A DNA stretch of 43,147 bases from assembly GCA_003165335.1 (NCBI GenBank), contig PLTD01000253.1, positions 1 to 43,147 of the forward strand, written 5' to 3'. This stretch comes from Rhodospirillales bacterium (GTDB lineage: Bacteria; Pseudomonadota; Alphaproteobacteria; BOG-932; Roseiterribacteraceae). Below the pieces are notes generated by a model. The model searched no databases, was not told where the DNA came from, and saw only the letters and a list, made by a program, of their open reading frames with translations. The stretch's first letter is position 1, and every line of letters starts with the position of its first letter. Positions 23,251 to 32,796 of this stretch are shown piece after piece. The position numbers were made by a program, and so were the translations under genes.

Positions 23251-24404
23251 GACGGCGTAAGAGTTGCGGATCGTATAGTCTCGGCCAGCCGTTCGATCTC
23301 CGCGTCAGGATGAAGGGCGGTGAAGGCGACGCGAAGGCGCGCGGTTCCATCAGGCACTGTCGGTGGTCGGATTGCGACCACTAAAAAGCCGGCGTTCTCT
23401 AGCACTTGCGATGCATCGAGCGCTGCTTTGGCATCACCGATCAAGATTGGAACGATTGGGCTCACAGCATCAGGGAGCCCTAATCGGCGGGTGAAAAGGC
23501 GCGCTTTGGCGATGGGGCGTGCAGCATAGTCGGGCTGCTGTTCGATGATATCGATGGCGGCAATTGCGCCTGCGACCGAGGCCGGGGGTAAACCGGTCGA
23601 ATAGACTAGCGTACGCGCCCGAGTCTTGATCAAGTCGATGACCGGTTGCGATGCGCAGAGATAGCCTCCATAGCCGCCGATAGCCTTGGACAAGGTTCCC
23701 ATCTGGAGCGGGACATCAGCCTTTCGTCCGTCGGCGAAGCTGGAACCACGTCCGTCACCCAGAACGCCGATGCCATGTGCGTCATCGGAGAGTAACCAGC
23801 AGTCATATTGCCGGGAGAGGTCTGCCAATGCGTGAAGCGGCGCCAGATCACCATCCATCGAAAATACGCCGTCGGTGGCAATCAGCGCATGGCGATGATT
23901 GCTACGATGCTCTTTCAACAGGCCTTCTAGATGATGGATATCGTTATGGCGGAACGTCAGCGCCCGTCCACCCGCCAGTTTACCGCCAGCCATCATGCAG
24001 GAATGAGCCAATTCATCGATCAGAACCAAGTCAGCCGACCCGGTCAGCGTAGGCATGATCCCAGCATTGGCAAGATAGCCCGAGCCAAAGACACAAGCGG
24101 CTTCGGTGCCCTTAAGCCGGGCGAGCCTCGCCTCCAGTTCGGTGAACAAAGGATGATTGCCTGTTACCAGCCGCGAGGCGCCCGCACCGACACCATAGCG
24201 TTCGATCGCGGCCGTAGCCGCGGCCTTGACGGCCGGGTGGTGGCTTAAATTCAGGTAGTCGTTGCAGGAGAAAGACAACAAGCGCCGACCGTTGCGCACA
24301 ACCCAGATATCGTCCGTGCGGGTGGTCTCCACCAAAGTCCGCAACAGCGACCGATCGCGGAGTTGTTTAAGCTTTTCGCGGGCGAAGTCGTCCAGGGATG
24401 ACAA
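23247..24404 (-). CDS. bioF: 8-amino-7-oxononanoate synthase BioF
   Basis: PLP enzyme condensing pimeloyl-thioester with L-alanine to give KAPA, the first step of ring assembly in biotin synthesis. The 385-residue protein has FSCNDYLNLSHHP at residues 45-57, GAGASRLVTGNH (73-84), the PLP aspartate/histidine pair in SDDAHGIGVLG (206-216), and Schiff-base Lys240 in GTLSKAIGGYGG. The start at 24404 gives the family N-terminus. It is divergent from bioB across 98 bases and is followed by bioD with an overlap. Confidence 0.96.
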   Translation of the reverse strand: MSSLDDFAREKLKQLRDRSLLRTLVETTRTDDIWVVRNGRRLLSFSCNDYLNLSHHPAVKAAATAAIERYGVGAGASRLVTGNHPLFTELEARLARLKGTEAACVFGSGYLANAGIMPTLTGSADLVLIDELAHSCMMAGGKLAGGRALTFRHNDIHHLEGLLKEHRSNHRHALIATDGVFSMDGDLAPLHALADLSRQYDCWLLSDDAHGIGVLGDGRGSSFADGRKADVPLQMGTLSKAIGGYGGYLCASQPVIDLIKTRARTLVYSTGLPPASVAGAIAAIDIIEQQPDYAARPIAKARLFTRRLGLPDAVSPIVPILIGDAKAALDASQVLENAGFLVVAIRPPTVPDGTARLRVAFTALHPDAEIERLAETIRSATLTPS

Positions 24405-24502
24405 AATAGCGCACTACCGTTTACAAGCGGGACAAGGCTCATGGTGTGACGGCTGGTTTTCGCGAACGCAAGACCCCCGTATTTGCAAATGGAATTGGTG
24501 AA
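24405..24502. promoter_or_regulatory. Divergent bioFD / bioBA promoter region
   Basis: The 98 bases between bioF and bioB must carry both promoters. A GTTTACAA element near 24418-24426 resembles half of a BirA-type biotin operator, but no partner half-site is seen at the usual distance. No TTATNNATAA-like BioR box, known from many alphaproteobacteria, is present. The control mode is therefore unresolved. Confidence 0.35.
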
Positions 24503-25510
24503 ATGTCCGTCGTCAGTATCGATTCGTTTGTTTCTAATGCGCCCTCGGGCTTTGCTCAGCCTGGGGCAGTTCGTCACGACTGGTCCCGCGATGAGATCCG
24601 CGCGCTCTTCGCGCTGCCTTTTCCTGAGCTGATTTTCCAGGCTCAAACCGTCCACCGCAGGAATTTTGATCCGACCCAGGTGCAGATTTCAACCTTGCTG
24701 TCGATCAAGACCGGGGGCTGCCCTGAAGATTGCGCCTATTGCCCGCAAAGCTCTGCTTACGAGACCGAACTGAAGGCAAGCAAGCTGATGGATGTCGACA
24801 CGGTTCTGGCTGAGGCTGCTGCGGCCAAGGCGGCCGGGGCCAGCCGGTTCTGCATGGGTGCGGCCTGGCGTTCGCCTAAGGACCGCGACTTGGATGCTGT
24901 TTGCGCGATGGTCGAGGGCGTGAAGGCGATGGGGTTGGAAAGCTGCGTCACGCTTGGGATGCTTACCCCGCCGCAGGCTGGCCGCTTGAAGGATGCCGGG
25001 CTGGATTATTACAACCACAACCTAGACACTTCGCCCGAATTCTATGGCGAGATCATTTCCACCCGCACCTATCAGGACCGGCTGGACACGCTGGAAACCG
25101 TGCGCGACGCAGGCATCAACGTGTGCTGTGGTGGCATCGTCGGCATGGGCGAAGGTCTGGAGGACCGGGTCGGCATGGTCCACGCGCTGGCCACCCTGCC
25201 CTCACATCCCGAAAGCGTGCCGATCAACATGCTGGTCCAGGTTGAGGGTACTCCGCTCGCCGGTGGCCAGGGCCTGGACCGGCTTGATTTCGTTCGCACT
25301 ATCGCCGTCGCGCGTATCTGTATGCCCGAATCGATGGTGCGCCTGTCGGCCGGCCGCGAAGACATGACTGACGAAACCCAGGCTTTATGCCTGCTGGCTG
25401 GCGCCAACTCGATTTTCTACGGTCCCAAGCTGCTGACCACACCCAATCCGGCTCAGGATCGCGACATGGCCTTGCTGGAACGGCTGGGCATGAGTCCGAT
25501 GGCACTGTGA
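24503..25510 (+). CDS. bioB: Biotin synthase BioB
   Basis: Radical SAM enzyme that inserts sulfur into dethiobiotin, using a [4Fe-4S] and an auxiliary [2Fe-2S] cluster. The radical SAM cysteines are Cys73, Cys77 and Cys80 in [31 protein letters not shown] and AGREDM (whose Arg binds the second cluster) are present. With the ATG at 24503 the protein is 335 residues, close to the E. coli enzyme (346). An in-frame GTG at 24446 would add 19 residues without family similarity. bioA follows four bases after the stop. The 3' half looks more GC-rich than the 5' half. Confidence 0.97.
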   Translation: MSVVSIDSFVSNAPSGFAQPGAVRHDWSRDEIRALFALPFPELIFQAQTVHRRNFDPTQVQISTLLSIKTGGCPEDCAYCPQSSAYETELKASKLMDVDTVLAEAAAAKAAGASRFCMGAAWRSPKDRDLDAVCAMVEGVKAMGLESCVTLGMLTPPQAGRLKDAGLDYYNHNLDTSPEFYGEIISTRTYQDRLDTLETVRDAGINVCCGGIVGMGEGLEDRVGMVHALATLPSHPESVPINMLVQVEGTPLAGGQGLDRLDFVRTIAVARICMPESMVRLSAGREDMTDETQALCLLAGANSIFYGPKLLTTPNPAQDRDMALLERLGMSPMAL

Positions 25511-25514
25511 TCTG

Positions 25515-26780
25515 GTGACTTCCCAGCAGCCTGCCTGGTTTACGGCCGGCTATCCTCATATCTGGACGCCCTACAGCCAGATGAAGATCGCGCTACCGCC
25601 CTTGGCCGTGGCGCGGACCGAGGGTGTGCGGATTTATCTTGACGACGGTCGCGAGTTGATTGACGGGATTGCTTCCTGGTGGACCGCCTGCCACGGCTAT
25701 AACCATCCGCATATTCGCGCGGCGGTAACGCGGCAGCTTGAGGTCATGCCGCATGTCATGTTCGGCGGATTGACCCATGAGCCGGCGCTGGCACTCGCCG
25801 CGCGGCTGACAGAGATGTTGCCGGGCGACCTCAGTCGCGTTTTCTTCTCCGATTCCGGATCGGTCTCGGTTGAAGTCGCAATGAAGATGGCGCTGCAGTT
25901 CTGGCTGAACAAAGGTGAGCGCGGACGCACGCAGTTCCTCGCCTTCAAGGGCGGCTATCACGGCGATACCCTCGGAGCGATGGCGGTCTGCGACCCGGGT
26001 GAGGGTATGCACAGTCTTTTCACCGGCCTGCTGCCACCCCAGCCGATGCTGGAATTGCCGACTGATGCTGATTCTATTGCAACCTTGGACCGATTTCTGG
26101 ACCAGCATGCCGGGGAACTGGCTGGAATCCTCGTCGAACCGCTGATCCAGGGCGCTGGAGGAATGATTTTTCATGACGCAGAAATCTTGCGCCGGCTGCG
26201 CGCTGCGGCCGACGCTCACGGGCTGATCCTGATTTTTGACGAGATTTTCACCGGCTTTGGCCGCACAGGAACGATGTTTGCCTGCGAGGCCGCCGGAATC
26301 GTGCCCGATATCATTACTCTATCGAAGGCGCTCACCGGTGGGACGTTGGCTCTTGCGGCGACAGTGGCGAGCGGGAAAATATTCGACGGGTTCTGGTCGG
26401 ACGACCCGGATCATGCGCTGATGCACGGGCCGACCTATATGGCCAATCCCCTCGCTTGCGCTGCGGCCAACGCCTCGCTGGACCTGTTCCAGTCCGAACC
26501 GCGCTTGCAGCAGATTGCGACAATCGCGGATGGCCTTGCCGATGGCCTCTCGCCGCTCAGGAATGCCCGGAATGTGAAAGATCTCAGGGTGATGGGTGCG
26601 GTCGGTGTCGTGCAGCTAAAGCGGCTTGAGGATCCGAAGGCGCTGCAGCGTGCCTGCGTCGAGGCCGGAATCTGGGTCCGTCCGTTCCGCGATATCGTCT
26701 ATCTAACCCCGTCTTTCACGATCGGGGCGGACGATCTGGGCCAGCTGACGGCGACTTTGGTGAAGGTGCTGGCCGCTTAG
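25515..26780 (+). CDS. bioA: DAPA aminotransferase BioA
   Basis: PLP aminotransferase converting KAPA to 7,8-diaminopelargonate using S-adenosylmethionine as amino donor. The 421-residue protein has HIWTPYSQM (residues 15-23), [15 protein letters not shown] (51-65), the PLP aspartate at 242 ([12 protein letters not shown]), Schiff-base Lys271 in TLSKALTGG, and [15 protein letters not shown]. The GTG start lies four bases after bioB, so translation may be coupled. The four bio genes together cover KAPA to biotin. The 3' end overlaps the convergent gapR gene by four bases. Confidence 0.96.
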   Translation: MTSQQPAWFTAGYPHIWTPYSQMKIALPPLAVARTEGVRIYLDDGRELIDGIASWWTACHGYNHPHIRAAVTRQLEVMPHVMFGGLTHEPALALAARLTEMLPGDLSRVFFSDSGSVSVEVAMKMALQFWLNKGERGRTQFLAFKGGYHGDTLGAMAVCDPGEGMHSLFTGLLPPQPMLELPTDADSIATLDRFLDQHAGELAGILVEPLIQGAGGMIFHDAEILRRLRAAADAHGLILIFDEIFTGFGRTGTMFACEAAGIVPDIITLSKALTGGTLALAATVASGKIFDGFWSDDPDHALMHGPTYMANPLACAAANASLDLFQSEPRLQQIATIADGLADGLSPLRNARNVKDLRVMGAVGVVQLKRLEDPKALQRACVEAGIWVRPFRDIVYLTPSFTIGADDLGQLTATLVKVLAA

Positions 26781-27058
26781 ACGGTCATACCCAGGGCGCG
26801 CATATAGAGGTCGAGCAATTCTTCCTGCTCTCGCCTCGCCTGGGATTCCATTTTGCGCAGGCGGACGACCTGACGCATGACCTTGACCTCAAAGCCGGTG
26901 CCCTTGGCTTCGGCATAGACTTCCTTGATGTCGGCGGCGGTTGCCGCCTTTTCCTCTTCAAGCCGTTCGATCCGCTCGATGAAGGATTTTAGCCGGGTGG
27001 CGGAGCTGTCGCTGGTCGCGGCGTCGGCATGGCCCTGGTCGAGTGCTGTATCTGGCAT
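26777..27058 (-). CDS. gapR: GapR-like DUF2312 chromosome-structuring protein
   Basis: A 93-residue, mostly helical protein of the DUF2312/UPF0335 family. In Caulobacter, GapR binds overtwisted DNA ahead of replication and transcription forks. The core [45 protein letters not shown] is that family: a coiled-coil helix (about residues 25-50) followed by a basic DNA-binding helix. The acidic, less conserved N-terminus is normal. It is a single gene convergent with bioA, with a four-base overlap of stops, and divergent from the DUF6489 gene. Confidence 0.9.
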   Translation of the reverse strand: MPDTALDQGHADAATSDSSATRLKSFIERIERLEEEKAATAADIKEVYAEAKGTGFEVKVMRQVVRLRKMESQARREQEELLDLYMRALGMTV

Positions 27059-27198
27059 GATTGATGTCGATCTTTGGATGGAGGAGCCGGGAAGCTACGG
27101 CGACTTGCCCTGAGAGACAAGCGCTCTGTGGATGTTTCGGCGGTCCGATCGTTTATCCGATTGCCCGGTGATGCCGCTTTGGTTAGTGTCCGTCTAGG

Positions 27199-27438
27199 AT
27201 GAAGATCAATGTGGAAATCGACTGCACGCCGGAAGAGGCGCGCGCCTTTTTCGGTCTGCCGGATGTCGGGCCGATGCAGGCGCGTCTGATGCAGGAAGTC
27301 GAGGAGCGGACTTTGGCCGCCATGCGGGCGATGGAACCCGAGGCATTGGTTCAAAACTGGCTGCCGGCATCCATACAGGGTTTTGAAAACATTCAGAAAA
27401 TGTTTTGGAACGCGATGGGCGATCCGAAGAAGAAATAG
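27199..27438 (+). CDS. DUF6489 family small protein
   Basis: A 79-residue protein of a small alphaproteobacterial family that I recall as DUF6489. It begins MKINVEIDCTPEEARAFFGLPDV, has an MQARLMQEVEERTL helix and WLPASIQGFENIQKMFWNAMG, and ends in lysines. No membrane segment or cofactor motif is visible, and the function is unknown. It may be loosely related to phasin-like helical proteins by pattern, but that is weak. The ferredoxin gene starts eight bases after its stop. Confidence 0.85.
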   Translation: MKINVEIDCTPEEARAFFGLPDVGPMQARLMQEVEERTLAAMRAMEPEALVQNWLPASIQGFENIQKMFWNAMGDPKKK

Positions 27439-27446
27439 AGAGTTAC

Positions 27447-27836
27447 ATGACGACCGACCGTTCGCTGCCGAGTGATCCTGCGCCCTATTATGAGGCGCAT
27501 GTTTTTGTTTGCACCAATGATCGCGGTGAGGACGCCAAGCGTCCGTCCTGCGCACGGGCCGGGTCGGAGAAATTACGCGACTATATGAAGGCCCAGGCAC
27601 GCGCCGCGGGACTGAAGGATGTCCGGGTGAATGCCTCAGGCTGCCTCGACCGTTGCGAGCTGGGCTGCACGATGGCGATCTATCCGGAAGGGGTTTGGTA
27701 CCATTACGATACCCGTGCCGACATCGATGAAATCATCGAAACTCACCTGAAGCAGGGTAAGCGAGTCGAGCGGTTGCTGCTGACGACCGAGCAGGAAGAA
27801 CTGCGGCCCGAGCAGGTTCCGGTCCCCGCCGAATAG
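27447..27836 (+). CDS. Thioredoxin-fold [2Fe-2S] ferredoxin
   Basis: A 129-residue thioredoxin-like ferredoxin. It starts AHVFVCTNDR with Cys22, then Cys35, and has the GCLDRCELGC region with Cys66, Cys70 and Cys74, followed by MAIYPEGVWYHY, which is typical of this family and related to the NuoE fold. It probably carries electrons in the cytoplasm; the partner is unknown. The start is the ATG at 27447, since the longer frame runs back into DUF6489. mnmE follows eight bases downstream, so DUF6489, ferredoxin and mnmE form a probable transcript. Confidence 0.9.
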   Translation: MTTDRSLPSDPAPYYEAHVFVCTNDRGEDAKRPSCARAGSEKLRDYMKAQARAAGLKDVRVNASGCLDRCELGCTMAIYPEGVWYHYDTRADIDEIIETHLKQGKRVERLLLTTEQEELRPEQVPVPAE

Positions 27837-27844
27837 GCTGCATC

Positions 27845-29149
27845 ATGTCGGGCGAGACTCTGTTCGCCCTGGCCAGCGCGGCCGGCCGCGGGGCAATTGC
27901 GGTGTGGCGCCTTTCCGGACCGGATGTCGCCGTCGGTTTGCAGGCTTTGACGTCCCGCAATTTACCCGCGCCGCGCCGCGCCGTATTGCGGGCATTGACC
28001 GACCCATCGACTGGAATTTTAATCGATCACGCGCTGGTTTTGTGGCTTCCCGCCCCCGCAAGTTACACGGGGGAGGATTCGGCCGAGTTGCACTGCCATG
28101 GCGGTCGTGCAGTGGCGGAGTCGGTCGCCGCGGCGCTCGGCCGGTTGCCCGGATTTCGCCCTGCCGAGCCGGGCGAATTTTCCCGTCGCGCTTATCTGAA
28201 CGGCAAGCTGGATTTGACCGAGGCTGAGGCGGTCGCCGATTTGGCTGCCGCTGAGACGGAGGCCCAGCGTCGCCAGGCGCTGGCCCAGGCCGGCGGGGCC
28301 TTGAGCACCCTTTACGACGGCTGGCGCAGCCGGTTGATCCACTTGCGGGCGCATCTGGAGGCCGACATCGAATTTCCCGACGACGATATCGGCGATCCGG
28401 TCGCAGAATTGTCCGGACAATTAAAAGAATTGCGCTCAGCGATCGCGGACCACCTGGCCGATGCCCGCCGGGGGGAGAGGCTACGTGAGGGTTTGACCAT
28501 TGCCGTCATCGGCGCACCCAATGCCGGAAAATCAAGTCTTGTGAATAGCTTGGCCCGCCGCGATGTCGCCATTGTCTCGCCCGAGGCGGGCACGACGCGT
28601 GATGCGATCGAGGTTCATCTCGACCTTGGCGGGTATCCGGTGACGCTGGTGGATACCGCGGGGTTGCGGTCTGCGCCGGGGACCATAGAGGCGGAAGGCA
28701 TCGCCCGCGCCCGTGCCCGGGCGGGCGCGGCGGACCTGGTTCTGGCCCTCTTCGCCGCGGATGGGCCGCCCGACGCTGAGACTCTGGCGATGATCGACGA
28801 CCGGACGATCAGAGTGACCAGCAAGGCGGATCTGGGGGGCACCGTAACTGAGGCGCTAGCAATCTCCACCACAACCAACGCCGGTATCGACACTCTGCTC
28901 AAAGTCCTGACAGACCGTGTGGCCGGGTTGTTCGCCGACAGGGGCGCCCCGCCACCCACCCGCGCCCGCCATCGCCAAGCTCTGACCCTCTGCCTGGCTG
29001 CACTCGATGCCTCTGGTGCGGCCCCGCTTCCCGAACTGGCGGCGGAAGAGTTGCGGATCGCAGCCGATGAGCTGGGCCGCATCACCGGCCGTATCGACAT
29101 TGAGGACATGCTCGACTCCGTATTCCGGGATTTCTGCATCGGGAAATAA
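27845..29149 (+). CDS. mnmE: tRNA modification GTPase MnmE
   Basis: GTPase that with MnmG adds the (carboxymethyl)aminomethyl group to U34 of several tRNAs. The 434-residue protein has the N-terminal folate-binding domain (AAGRGAIAVWRLSG, then HGGRAVAESV and RPAEPGEFSRRAYLNGKLDL at about residues 105-124). The G domain has G1 GAPNAGKSS (223-231), G2 GTTRD (249-253), G3 DTAG (270-273) and a G4-like TSKAD. The C-terminus is the invariant FCIGK with the catalytic Cys. Its partner mnmG lies just beyond, but here a small membrane-protein gene of opposite strand intervenes. Confidence 0.97.
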   Translation: MSGETLFALASAAGRGAIAVWRLSGPDVAVGLQALTSRNLPAPRRAVLRALTDPSTGILIDHALVLWLPAPASYTGEDSAELHCHGGRAVAESVAAALGRLPGFRPAEPGEFSRRAYLNGKLDLTEAEAVADLAAAETEAQRRQALAQAGGALSTLYDGWRSRLIHLRAHLEADIEFPDDDIGDPVAELSGQLKELRSAIADHLADARRGERLREGLTIAVIGAPNAGKSSLVNSLARRDVAIVSPEAGTTRDAIEVHLDLGGYPVTLVDTAGLRSAPGTIEAEGIARARARAGAADLVLALFAADGPPDAETLAMIDDRTIRVTSKADLGGTVTEALAISTTTNAGIDTLLKVLTDRVAGLFADRGAPPPTRARHRQALTLCLAALDASGAAPLPELAAEELRIAADELGRITGRIDIEDMLDSVFRDFCIGK

Positions 29150-29182
29150 CGTAACAGCGCCGGCTGTACTCCCGCAGTTTGG

Positions 29183-29386
29183 CTATTGATTGCGGCTGTT
29201 TTTGCGGCGTCGCGCCGGTCTTCTGGGAACATAGAACATCAGCACCAGGAATACGCTCCCGACTGCGCCGATAGCCACTGCCGTTCCAATTGAGGCGGTG
29301 AAGACCAAATGAAGGGCGGACGAGATGATCCCGGTAAGCACTGCGGCGGCTATCGCTTCGGGAATGATGGGAGGAATTGGGCGCAT
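29183..29386 (-). CDS. Small membrane protein with two helices, unknown
   Basis: A 67-residue protein with two hydrophobic stretches (about residues 9-31 and 33-53) and a strongly basic cytoplasmic tail ([14 protein letters not shown]). I do not recognise a family. The positive tail and two-helix layout suggest a real small inner-membrane protein. It is transcribed towards mnmE, with 33 bases between stops, and divergent from mnmG. Codon choice looks like its neighbours. Confidence 0.6.
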   Translation of the reverse strand: MRPIPPIIPEAIAAAVLTGIISSALHLVFTASIGTAVAIGAVGSVFLVLMFYVPRRPARRRKNSRNQ

Positions 29387-29456
29387 ATCGGCATGTTACG
29401 CGCTCAAGACCGGCATTCCTAATGAATCTCTCTGGTCTGCGGCATTACACGCTCCC

Positions 29457-29472
29457 TGTTTCACGTGAAACT
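29457..29472. other. parS site upstream of mnmG
   Basis: The 14-base palindrome GTTTCACGTGAAAC at 29458-29471 is the core of the ParB-binding site parS (consensus TGTTTCACGTGAAACA). Here 15 of 16 consensus bases match, the last being T rather than A. It lies 50 bases before the mnmG start and about 3.3 kb from parB. Confidence 0.93.
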
Positions 29473-29520
29473 TCCGCTTCGCCTTTGACCCGCGCTGATG
29501 AAAACCTTACATTCCGGCCC

Positions 29521-31401
29521 ATGATGAATTGGGACGTTATTGTTGTCGGCGGCGGACATGCCGGGACCGAGGCGGCAGCGGCTGCGGCTCGAATGGGCGC
29601 GCGCACGGCCTTGATTACCCATGACCGGGAGACAGTGGGGGTAATGTCCTGCAATCCCGCCATCGGCGGGTTGGGTAAAGGTCATTTGGTGCGCGAAATC
29701 GATGCATTGGACGGCATTATGGGCCGTGCCATCGATCGAGGCGGAATTCAGTTCCGCATGCTCAATCGATCGAAAGGACCCGCGGTCCGCGGGCCACGGG
29801 CCCAGGCCGACAGAAAACTCTATAGACAGGCGGTCCACGATCTTCTGGCCGAGCAGGCCGGCCTCGAAATAGTGGAAGGCGCCGTCGTCGACTTGATTCT
29901 GGAAAATCGTGGTTCGGTATGCGGTGTCACCCTGGCGAATGGTCTGAGCCTACAGTCCGGCGCGGTCGTGCTGACCACCGGTACATTCCTTAACGGCTTG
30001 ATCCACATCGGCGAAACCAAGATCCCAGCAGGACGTGTGGGAGAGGCGCCATCCCTGGGCCTGTCCGAGCGGCTGACTGCAGCAGGCTTCGTGTTGGGTA
30101 GGCTAAAGACCGGTACGCCACCACGCCTCGACGGGAGGACCATCGATTGGTCGGCTTTGGAGGCTCAACACGGCGACGAGCCCCCTGAGCCTTTTTCGAC
30201 CCTGACAACCCGGATCACCACCCCACAGATACCCTGCCATATCACCTGGACCGGGCCTGCCGGCCACGAACTCATCCGCGAAAACTTGCATCGTGCGCCA
30301 ATGTATTCAGGGCAGATATTGTCGAGCGGTCCTCGCTATTGTCCGTCGATAGAAGACAAGGTCGTGCGCTTCGCGGATAAGACACAGCATCAAATATTCC
30401 TCGAGCCAGAAGGACTTGACGATCCCACGGTCTATCCGAACGGCATTTCGACGTCATTGCCTGAGGACGTACAGCGGGCATTGTTGAAGACAATACCAGG
30501 GCTCGAAGCTGCGCAGATGTTCCGGCCCGGCTATGCGATCGAATATGATTTCGTCGATCCGCGTGAATTGTCGCCTACACTCGAAACTAAACGCGTCAAG
30601 AACCTGTTTCTGGCCGGGCAGATCAACGGAACAACCGGCTACGAGGAAGCAGGGGCCCAAGGACTCCTCGCCGGCATAAACGCCGCGCGCAGAGCGGGCG
30701 GCGCCGACGGTGTCAGTCTCAGTCGGGGTGACTGTTACATCGGGGTGATGGTCGACGATCTGGTTACGCGCGGCGCGCCGGAACCATACCGCATGTTCAC
30801 ATCCCGGGCGGAATATCGGCTCACGCTGCGCGCCGACAACGCGGATCAACGCCTGACGGCACTTGGAATGACGCTGGGAGTGGTCGGATCCGACCGAAAG
30901 ATGGCTTTCGGAGCCAAAATGGATGAATTGGGTCGTGCCCGCGACTTGGTCTCGAGCCTGAATGCGACGCCTCCCGAGCTCGGTCGCAAAGGCCTGCACG
31001 TCAATGCCGACGGAGTACGACGCAGCGTTGCTGATCTTTTGCGCCTTCCGGGGGTCGATCTAGCCAGGCTGGCGGCAATTTGGCCTGAATTGGCTACCCT
31101 TTCGCCTGTTGCTGCGGAGCAGATAGAGATCGACGCGCGTTATGCCGGCTACCTTGGCCGGCAGGAGGCCGATATACGGGCGCTGCGCCGGGATGATTCC
31201 CTCGTCCTGCCACCCAATTTGGATTACGCCGGCGTCGGCAGCCTCTCGACTGAAATCCGCATGATCTTGGGGAGCGCGCGCCCCACCACTTTGGGTGCCG
31301 CGGGTCGCATTCCCGGCGTGACCCCGGCAGCTCTCGCTGCACTACTGCGCCACGTCAAAAGACGCGAAGCGCCGCGCGACGATGTCGCCCTTGCCGGCTG
31401 A
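29521..31401 (+). CDS. mnmG: tRNA modification enzyme MnmG (GidA)
   Basis: FAD enzyme that pairs with MnmE to modify the tRNA wobble uridine. From the ATG at 29521 it is 626 residues, matching the family (about 629 in E. coli). The N-terminus [23 protein letters not shown] binds [26 protein letters not shown] and [11 protein letters not shown] are signature segments. The C-terminal domain includes [11 protein letters not shown], which recognises tRNA and MnmE. The open frame reaches back to 29377 across the parS site but those 48 residues lack family similarity. The rsmG start overlaps its last 20 bases. Confidence 0.96.
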   Translation: MMNWDVIVVGGGHAGTEAAAAAARMGARTALITHDRETVGVMSCNPAIGGLGKGHLVREIDALDGIMGRAIDRGGIQFRMLNRSKGPAVRGPRAQADRKLYRQAVHDLLAEQAGLEIVEGAVVDLILENRGSVCGVTLANGLSLQSGAVVLTTGTFLNGLIHIGETKIPAGRVGEAPSLGLSERLTAAGFVLGRLKTGTPPRLDGRTIDWSALEAQHGDEPPEPFSTLTTRITTPQIPCHITWTGPAGHELIRENLHRAPMYSGQILSSGPRYCPSIEDKVVRFADKTQHQIFLEPEGLDDPTVYPNGISTSLPEDVQRALLKTIPGLEAAQMFRPGYAIEYDFVDPRELSPTLETKRVKNLFLAGQINGTTGYEEAGAQGLLAGINAARRAGGADGVSLSRGDCYIGVMVDDLVTRGAPEPYRMFTSRAEYRLTLRADNADQRLTALGMTLGVVGSDRKMAFGAKMDELGRARDLVSSLNATPPELGRKGLHVNADGVRRSVADLLRLPGVDLARLAAIWPELATLSPVAAEQIEIDARYAGYLGRQEADIRALRRDDSLVLPPNLDYAGVGSLSTEIRMILGSARPTTLGAAGRIPGVTPAALAALLRHVKRREAPRDDVALAG

Positions 31402-32011
31402 ACCGCGCGAAGAATTCCTCGCATCGTTCTCTGTTTCACGTGAAACAGAGGCGCGTCTTGCCCGCTATGAGGAGATACTTCTAACGCGCAATCAAACACT
31501 TAGCCTGATTTCAGACGCCACGGCAGATATAATCTGGACACGACACTTTCTCGATTCAGCCCAACTGCTACCTTTGATACAACAGCCCGAACTTCCTCTT
31601 GTCGACATCGGCACGGGCGCCGGATTCCCCGGCCTGGTTCTCGCCATCATGGGCCTGCCCCAGGTCAATCTGATCGAACATAATATGCAGAAGGTCGCAT
31701 TTTTGCGGGCCCTCGTGGCAGACCTGGATTTGCCGGTTACCATTCATGCGATGAAGTCCGACGCGGTAAGGCCCTTTGTCGCCGGAACCGTCACGGCCCG
31801 GGCGCTTAAGCCCTTAAATCAACTTATCGGCCTCGGACGCCGATTCCTCGGTCCCGGAAGCGTCTGTGTGTTTCCCAAGGGCCGCAGGGCGGAAGAAGAG
31901 ATGGCGGCTGCCTCCGCCAAGTGGCATATGAAGGCAGAGCGCTTTCCCAGCCTGACCGACCCCGACTCCACGATCTTTCGTCTTTCCGACGTAACCGAGG
32001 CCCGCCAATGA
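31382..32011 (+). CDS. rsmG: 16S rRNA m7G527 methyltransferase RsmG (GidB)
   Basis: SAM-dependent methyltransferase that modifies G527 of 16S rRNA; loss of the E. coli enzyme gives low-level streptomycin resistance. The 209-residue protein has the SAM loop [12 protein letters not shown] (about residues 74-85) and the [11 protein letters not shown] region. Residues 18-22 (VSRET) are encoded by a perfect parS site, a known trait of rsmG in alphaproteobacteria. The gene overlaps mnmG by 20 bases and parA by four bases (ATGA), tying translation of these genes together. Confidence 0.95.
   Translation: MSPLPAEPREEFLASFSVSRETEARLARYEEILLTRNQTLSLISDATADIIWTRHFLDSAQLLPLIQQPELPLVDIGTGAGFPGLVLAIMGLPQVNLIEHNMQKVAFLRALVADLDLPVTIHAMKSDAVRPFVAGTVTARALKPLNQLIGLGRRFLGPGSVCVFPKGRRAEEEMAAASAKWHMKAERFPSLTDPDSTIFRLSDVTEARQ
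31432..31447. other. parS site inside rsmG
   Basis: A perfect 16-base match to the parS consensus TGTTTCACGTGAAACA. It lies in frame within rsmG codons 17-22. It is about 1.3 kb upstream of parB and about 2.0 kb from the other parS, so ParB may nucleate over the whole mnmG-parB segment. Confidence 0.96.
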
Positions 32012-32796
32012 GCAAATTCAGGACCTTTGCGCTCGTCAATCAAAAGGGCGGCGTCGGAAAGACGACGACAGCCGTCAATTTGGGCACCGCTCTGGCGGCA
32101 ATGGGCAGGACTGCGCTCTTGATCGATCTGGATCCGCAGGGAAATGCGTCGACGGGACTGGGAATTGAGCGCGCACAGCGCGTCCGCGGCACCTACGAGA
32201 TGCTGCTGGGCGGCGTACCGGCGGCAGACGCCATCGTACCGACTCTGATTCCCCGGCTTTCGATTGTCCCGTCATCGGTCGATCTTGCCGGAGCCGAGAT
32301 CGAATTGGTCAATACTGATCGCCGCGAGCACCGTCTGGCCGAGGCACTAAACGGCACCTGCGGTCGCTTCGACTATATTCTGATAGACTGCCCGCCATCG
32401 CTCAACTTATTGACATTAAATGCTCTTGTGGCCGCCGATGCCCTCCTCGTGCCACTCCAGACAGAGTTCTATGCCTTGGAGGGGTTGAGCTATCTGGTAC
32501 AAACGGTCGATCGGGTTAAGCGTGCGTTCAATGCTCGGTTGGAACTGGCCGGGATCATTCTGACAATGTTCGATCGCCGCAACGGTCTGTCTGAGGCTGT
32601 AGCCCAAGATGTCCGGGCACACTTCGCACAGACCGTCTTTGACACTATGATTCCCCGCAACGTGCGAGTCTCCGAGGCGCCGTCGCACGGACTGCCGGTT
32701 CTCATCTACGATCACCGCTGCCTGGGTGCGCAGGCCTATATCCAACTGGCAGCCGAGTTCTTGAATCGTTTTGATGGAGTGAAGGTCGGTGGCTGA
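32008..32796 (+). CDS. parA: Chromosome partitioning ATPase ParA
   Basis: A 262-residue deviant-Walker ATPase that drives segregation of ParB-parS complexes along the nucleoid. The Walker A motif KGGVGKTT is at residues 13-20; DLDPQGNASTGLG (Walker A' region) and DCPPSLNLLTLNAL (Walker B) follow. Its short N-terminus identifies it as a chromosomal (ParAb/Soj) type. The start overlaps the rsmG stop as ATGA, and the parB start overlaps its end by eight bases. Confidence 0.97.
   Translation: MSKFRTFALVNQKGGVGKTTTAVNLGTALAAMGRTALLIDLDPQGNASTGLGIERAQRVRGTYEMLLGGVPAADAIVPTLIPRLSIVPSSVDLAGAEIELVNTDRREHRLAEALNGTCGRFDYILIDCPPSLNLLTLNALVAADALLVPLQTEFYALEGLSYLVQTVDRVKRAFNARLELAGIILTMFDRRNGLSEAVAQDVRAHFAQTVFDTMIPRNVRVSEAPSHGLPVLIYDHRCLGAQAYIQLAAEFLNRFDGVKVGG

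Noticed and set aside
29377-29520. Upstream extension of MnmG
   Set aside because: The 48 extra residues cross the parS site and a divergent promoter region and lack family similarity; the start at 29521 gives the standard length.
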